Source: Eubacteriales bacterium (lineage in GTDB: Bacteria; Bacillota; Clostridia; Lachnospirales; Lachnospiraceae). From it: a stretch of 9,079 bases of DNA. Under the pieces are notes generated by a model, which worked only from the letters and a program-made list of their open reading frames with translations, did not search any database and had not been told where the DNA came from. Positions within the stretch are counted from its first letter, which is position 1. Each line of letters opens with the position of its first letter. Shown in pieces: positions 6,588 to 9,079 of the stretch. The stretch covers positions 1 to 9,079 of the forward strand of contig JAUNPT010000093.1 of assembly GCA_030536565.1 (NCBI GenBank). Direction: 5' to 3'. The translations under genes and the position numbers were made by a program.

Positions 6588-6655
6588 GTTTTAGGAGCTT
6601 ACATTTTTTGTTAAGCTGGGAAAATCAATGAGATTAGTTGAAAGGATTAATTGAC

Positions 6656-7903
6656 ATGAAAGAATTTAATATGGAAGGTATAAAGGTAATTAAAGGCGGT
6701 GTTACCGCAGCAGCAGGCTTTATGGCAGCAGGAATGAGCGTTGGGATTAAGAATAATGGCAAGAAGGATATGGCAATGATATTCAGTAAGAAGCCATGTG
6801 TTACAGCCGGAACATTTACATTAAACAAAGTATTTGCAGCTCCAGTAAAGTGGGATAAGAATATTGTATATAATGAAGAAACAGCTCAGGCTGTTATTGT
6901 GAATAATGGTGTTGCCAATGCATGTACAGGCGTTGAGGGAGATAATGCCTGTGCTCTTGAAGCAGAAACTGCAGCAGAGGCTCTTGGAATTTCAGAAACT
7001 GCGGTGTTGTTAGGCTCTACGGGTGTTATAGGAATGCAGCTTCCAATGGAGAAAATCTGTAATGGAATTAAAGAGCTTCCGGCAAAGCTTGATTCGTCTA
7101 TAGATGCAGGAACAATTGCAGCTGAGTCAATTATGACAACAGACACAAGAGCAAAGGAGGTGGCTGTTGAAGTTGAAGTTGGTGGTAAAAAGGTTACTAT
7201 CGGCGGTATGTGTAAGGGTGCCGGTATGATTCATCCACATATGGCAACAATGCTTTGTTATGTTACAACAGATGCAGCAGTAGAGAAGAAGACACTTCAG
7301 AAAATGATGAGTGGAATTATAGATGACACATTTAACATGATTTCGGTTGATGGAGATACGTCGACTAACGATACAGCATTAGTTCTGGCAAATGGTCTTG
7401 CAGGAAATCCTGAAATTAATGGGGAAAGCCCAGATTATGATTTATTTGAGAAAGCCTTATATTATGTTTTTCGTGAGCTGTCAAAGAAAATTGCAGGAGA
7501 CGGAGAAGGCTGTACATGTCTTTTTGAAGTGCAGGTAAAGGGAGCAGCTACTAAAGAACAGGCTAAAATTCTTGCAAAGTCTATAGCAACCTCAAACCTT
7601 ACTAAGTGTGCGATATTTGGACATGATGCCAATTGGGGAAGGATTCTTTGCGCCATGGGGTATTCGGGAGCTGATTTAGAGCCTGAAAAGGTGGAAATAT
7701 TCTTTGAAAGTGAAGGCGAAAGCTTACAAATCGTAAAAAATGGAACTGCAACAGATTACAGTGAAGAAAAAGCAACTGAAATTCTTTCAAAAAATCCGGT
7801 TGTATGTATTGCAGATGTGCATATGGGCAGTGAGAGTGCTACAGCATGGGGCTGTGACCTTACATTTGATTATGTAAAAATTAATGCAGATTACCGTTCA
7901 TAA
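6656..7903 (+). CDS. argJ: Glutamate N-acetyltransferase / ornithine acetyltransferase
   Basis: ArgJ transfers the acetyl group from N-acetylornithine to glutamate, releasing ornithine and regenerating N-acetylglutamate. Some members also use acetyl-CoA, but sequence alone does not decide whether this one does. It has 415 residues. Motifs (numbered from the ATG) are STGVIG (121-126), TTDT (161-164), KGAGMIHPHMATML (187-200) with the Ala197-Thr198 self-cleavage site that splits the precursor and makes Thr198 the nucleophile, DGDTSTND (232-239) and GHDANWGRI (322-330). An in-frame TTG at 6638 would add six residues, but the ATG at 6656 has AAAGGA (6641-6646) at nine bases and a normal family start, so I use it. 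It lies 68 bases after argC; that gap has only a weak stem-loop and no promoter I trust. Confidence 0.96.
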   Translation: MKEFNMEGIKVIKGGVTAAAGFMAAGMSVGIKNNGKKDMAMIFSKKPCVTAGTFTLNKVFAAPVKWDKNIVYNEETAQAVIVNNGVANACTGVEGDNACALEAETAAEALGISETAVLLGSTGVIGMQLPMEKICNGIKELPAKLDSSIDAGTIAAESIMTTDTRAKEVAVEVEVGGKKVTIGGMCKGAGMIHPHMATMLCYVTTDAAVEKKTLQKMMSGIIDDTFNMISVDGDTSTNDTALVLANGLAGNPEINGESPDYDLFEKALYYVFRELSKKIAGDGEGCTCLFEVQVKGAATKEQAKILAKSIATSNLTKCAIFGHDANWGRILCAMGYSGADLEPEKVEIFFESEGESLQIVKNGTATDYSEEKATEILSKNPVVCIADVHMGSESATAWGCDLTFDYVKINADYRS

Positions 7904-7927
7904 AAATGTTTAGAAATGAGGATTAAA

Positions 7928-8818
7928 ATGGATATTAATGAAGAATTAAAAAAGGCACAGATATTAGTTGAGGCGCTGCCTTATATACAGAAGTTCAACA
8001 GGAAAATAATTGTGGTTAAATATGGCGGAAGTGCCATGGTTGATGAAGAATTAAAAAGAAAGGTCATTCAGGACGTTGTACTTTTAAAGCTTGTAGGTTT
8101 TAAACCTATTATTGTTCACGGAGGCGGTAAAGAAATCAGCAAATGGGTTCAGAAATCAGGAATGGAGCCTAAGTTTATTAATGGTCTGCGTGTTACAGAT
8201 GAACCTACGATGGAAATTGCTGAGATGGTTCTTAACAAGGTGAATAAAAGCCTTGTTTCACTAATTGAACAGCTGGGTGTTAAAGCATGTGGTATCAGTG
8301 GTAAGGATGGCGGCATGTTAAAGGTAGAAAAGAAGACATCTGACGGTGAGGATATTGGATATGTTGGAGAGGTAAAGGCGGTGGATACAACACTCTTGGA
8401 TTCTCTTTTAAAAGATGATTTTCTTCCAGTTATATGCCCGATTGGATATGATGATGAATATCATGCATATAACATCAATGCAGATGATGCAGCGTGTGCA
8501 ATTGCAAGAGCTGTAAGTGCTGAAAAGCTGGCATTTCTTACAGATATTGAAGGAGTTTACAGGGATTACAATGATAAGTCAACATTGATTTCTGAGCTTT
8601 CAACGGACGAGGCAAGAGAACTGCTTTCAGGCGGTACAATTGGCGGAGGAATGCTTCCGAAGCTTAACAACTGTATAGATGCTATTGAACATGGTGTATC
8701 AAGAGTTCATATTCTTGATGGAAGAATCCCGCACTGCCTGCTTCTTGAAATATTTACGAACAAAGGTGTCGGTACTGCGATTTTGTCAAAGGAAGCAGAG
8801 AAATTTTTTACGGCATAA
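7928..8818 (+). CDS. argB: Acetylglutamate kinase, arginine-inhibited type
   Basis: This 296-residue amino acid kinase phosphorylates N-acetylglutamate with ATP, the controlled second step of the pathway. Motifs are VVKYGGSAM (29-37) with catalytic Lys31, IVHGGGKEIS (62-71), NGLRVTD (85-91), NINADDAA (182-189), LTDIEGV (204-210) and GGTIGGGMLPK (235-245) with catalytic Lys245. About 25 residues precede the first strand and can form the N-terminal helix found in hexameric, arginine-inhibited kinases but absent from the shorter E. coli enzyme. The C-terminal LLEIFTNKGVGT (272-283) fits the arginine-site signature. GAGGA (7918-7922) lies five bases before the chosen ATG; an ATG at 7916 would add four residues but lacks a ribosome binding site. 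It follows argJ by 24 bases and ends with two in-frame stops. Confidence 0.96.
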   Translation: MDINEELKKAQILVEALPYIQKFNRKIIVVKYGGSAMVDEELKRKVIQDVVLLKLVGFKPIIVHGGGKEISKWVQKSGMEPKFINGLRVTDEPTMEIAEMVLNKVNKSLVSLIEQLGVKACGISGKDGGMLKVEKKTSDGEDIGYVGEVKAVDTTLLDSLLKDDFLPVICPIGYDDEYHAYNINADDAACAIARAVSAEKLAFLTDIEGVYRDYNDKSTLISELSTDEARELLSGGTIGGGMLPKLNNCIDAIEHGVSRVHILDGRIPHCLLLEIFTNKGVGTAILSKEAEKFFTA

Positions 8819-8846
8819 TAAATTAATTAGAGAGAGGTCAAAGGTT

Positions 8847-9079
8847 ATGAATACAGAACAAATAATTCAGACAGCAGAGGAAAAACTGATACATACTTAT
8901 AACCGTTACCAGATTGTTTTGGATAAGGGTGATGGAGTAAGACTTTATGACAAAGATGGAAAAGAATATTTAGACTTTGGGGCAGGTATTGCAGTATTTG
9001 CACTGGGGTATAACAACAAAGAATATAACGATGCGCTAAAGGCGCAGATAGATAAGCTTATCCATACATCAAATTTATT
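8847..9079 (+). CDS. argD: Acetylornithine aminotransferase, N-terminal part
   Basis: The first 77 codons of a gene cut by the window edge, beginning MNTEQIIQTAEEKLIHTYNR. The sequence HTYNRYQIVLDKGDGVRLYD (16-35), DGKEYLDFGAGIAVFALGYN (37-56) and KLIHTSNL (69-76) is the N-terminal pattern of class III aminotransferases of the ArgD type. ArgD uses pyridoxal phosphate to convert N-acetylglutamate semialdehyde and glutamate to N-acetylornithine. The cofactor lysine lies beyond the window. GAGAGG (8832-8837) is nine bases before the ATG, and the gene follows argB by 28 bases, completing argC-J-B-D. The long N-terminus before the first motif is normal for this family. A related ornithine or GABA aminotransferase is unlikely given the operon. 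Confidence 0.93.
   Translation, partial: MNTEQIIQTAEEKLIHTYNRYQIVLDKGDGVRLYDKDGKEYLDFGAGIAVFALGYNNKEYNDALKAQIDKLIHTSNL

Noticed and set aside
6596..6617. Stem-loop AGCTTA/TAAGCT between argC and argJ as a terminator
   Set aside because: The stem is only six pairs and A/T rich, and no T-run follows it; an internal terminator would also break an operon whose members are expected together.
6638..6655. TTG start adding six residues to argJ
   Set aside because: The AAAGGA ribosome binding site falls within this extension and is correctly spaced for the ATG at 6656.
6886..7146. 86-codon minus-strand open frame inside argJ
   Set aside because: It lies entirely opposite conserved argJ codons, and its Ser/Ala/Pro-rich composition is typical of an antisense shadow.
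7916..7927. ATG start adding four residues to argB
   Set aside because: No purine-rich site precedes it; GAGGA at 7918-7922 serves the ATG at 7928.

Overview
The window looks like a chromosomal segment of an AT-rich, low-GC Gram-positive anaerobe, most likely a Clostridia/Lachnospiraceae-type organism. This rests on the A/T-ending codon use, strong purine-rich Shine-Dalgarno sites, a small single-domain transaldolase, a Firmicutes-style ROK regulator and the argC-argJ-argB-argD gene order. The genus call is impression only; no database was searched.

Layout. (1) Positions 1-1947 (+): the last codons of an upstream gene, perhaps an FGGY sugar kinase such as xylulokinase; a small transaldolase (62-715); and a ROK-family repressor (760-1947). 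A perfect 18-bp palindrome (715-732) between the last two is a good candidate operator. This looks like a sugar/pentose catabolic unit carrying its own regulator. (2) 2009-3811 (+): a 600-residue polytopic membrane protein of the DUF2079 type, with its own likely promoter. (3) 3812-4082: the gap between two convergent genes, almost completely filled by one long imperfect inverted repeat (3813-4063). It has three well-paired arm blocks, GGGG-TGTCGCA-type ends and a locally GC-rich core. It looks like a MITE-like palindromic element that probably also ends transcription in both directions. (4) 4083-5309 (-): argG, argininosuccinate synthase. (5) 5310-5540: the divergent argG/argC control region, with two tandem ArgR-type ARG boxes 3 bp apart and a clear argC promoter. 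(6) 5541-9079 (+): argC, argJ, argB and the beginning of argD, a tightly packed operon for the cyclic (acetyl-recycling) route from glutamate to ornithine.

How it works together. ArgB phosphorylates N-acetylglutamate, ArgC reduces the product, ArgD transaminates it to N-acetylornithine, and ArgJ moves the acetyl group back to glutamate and releases ornithine. ArgG acts later, joining citrulline and aspartate. ArgB has the N-terminal helix and C-terminal signature of arginine-inhibited hexameric kinases, so the pathway is probably controlled both at the enzyme (arginine on ArgB) and at transcription (ArgR on the shared argG/argC region).

Most of the window is ordinary core metabolism. The least explained parts are the long palindromic element with its structured core, the tal/ROK palindrome and the DUF2079 protein. 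I found no tRNA, rRNA, CRISPR array, transposase gene or convincing riboswitch.
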